Shown: positions 14,630-14,677 of the stretch, piece by piece
Layout: every line of letters starts with the position of its first letter
Numbering within the stretch: position 1 is the stretch's first letter
Origin: an uncultured Sphingobacteriales bacterium
GTDB taxonomy: Bacteria > Bacteroidota > Bacteroidia > Chitinophagales > Chitinophagaceae
Reading direction: 5' to 3'
Assembly (NCBI GenBank): GCA_937991535.1
Contig: CALKHN010000019.1
Span: 1 to 14,677 of the forward strand
DNA: 14,677 bases
Program-made: the position numbers and the translations under genes
Notes under the pieces: generated by a model
The model's database searches: none
What the model was told of the DNA's origin: nothing
The model's input: only the letters and a program-made list of their open reading frames with translations

Positions 14630-14677
14630 CTCATGTATAAGAAAGGGTCCTGTAAAAGTGTAAATTGAAGGTTGAAT

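Overview
The window looks like chromosomal DNA of a Bacteroidota bacterium, most likely of the Chitinophagaceae or a close sphingobacterial group. Reasons: a SusC/SusD outer-membrane pair, a FecR with a C-terminal DUF4974-type region, starts without a clear Shine-Dalgarno sequence, promoter-like boxes of the Bacteroidota type (TAnnTTTG), and intergenic spacers filled with short purine-rich or GA/CT-type repeats. All complete genes are on the + strand. No rRNA, tRNA, transposase, integrase or CRISPR array was found.

Layout. (1) 1-141 is a repeat-rich spacer. (2) 142-1643 holds housekeeping genes: a DivIC/FtsB-type division protein, a 77-residue conserved-looking small protein, and endonuclease III (nth). 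(3) 1731-10773 is an accessory-looking uptake locus. It has an ECF sigma factor (FecI type), a 296-bp spacer, a FecR-type anti-sigma factor, a SusC-type TonB-dependent transporter with an N-terminal STN signalling domain, a SusD-type lipoprotein, and two overlapping amidohydrolase-2 family genes. (4) 10774-11017 is a spacer with a promoter-like box and a strong hairpin plus T-run just before uppS. (5) 11018-14599 holds envelope-biogenesis genes uppS and bamA, an order found in many Bacteroidota. A purine-rich repeat similar to the one at the left end follows bamA.

How the uptake locus should work (inference from families): SusD and SusC bind and import a substrate at the outer membrane. Substrate-loaded SusC signals through its STN domain to periplasmic FecR, which releases or activates the sigma factor so that the transporter operon is transcribed. 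The imported compound would meet the first amidohydrolase in the periplasm, since this protein has a twin-arginine signal. The second amidohydrolase has no signal peptide and lacks the canonical metal ligands. No glycoside hydrolase, lyase or other CAZyme is present, so the substrate may not be an ordinary polysaccharide.

The points most worth a second look are: the overlapping pair of one metal-competent, Tat-exported amidohydrolase and one ligand-less partner; an imperfect 45-bp in-phase direct repeat linking the 3' end of susD to the leader of the first amidohydrolase; the 9-bp hairpin at the expected transcript start of uppS; and the 77-residue protein, whose N-terminus looks like a membrane-free version of the neighbouring anti-sigma factor's N-terminus.
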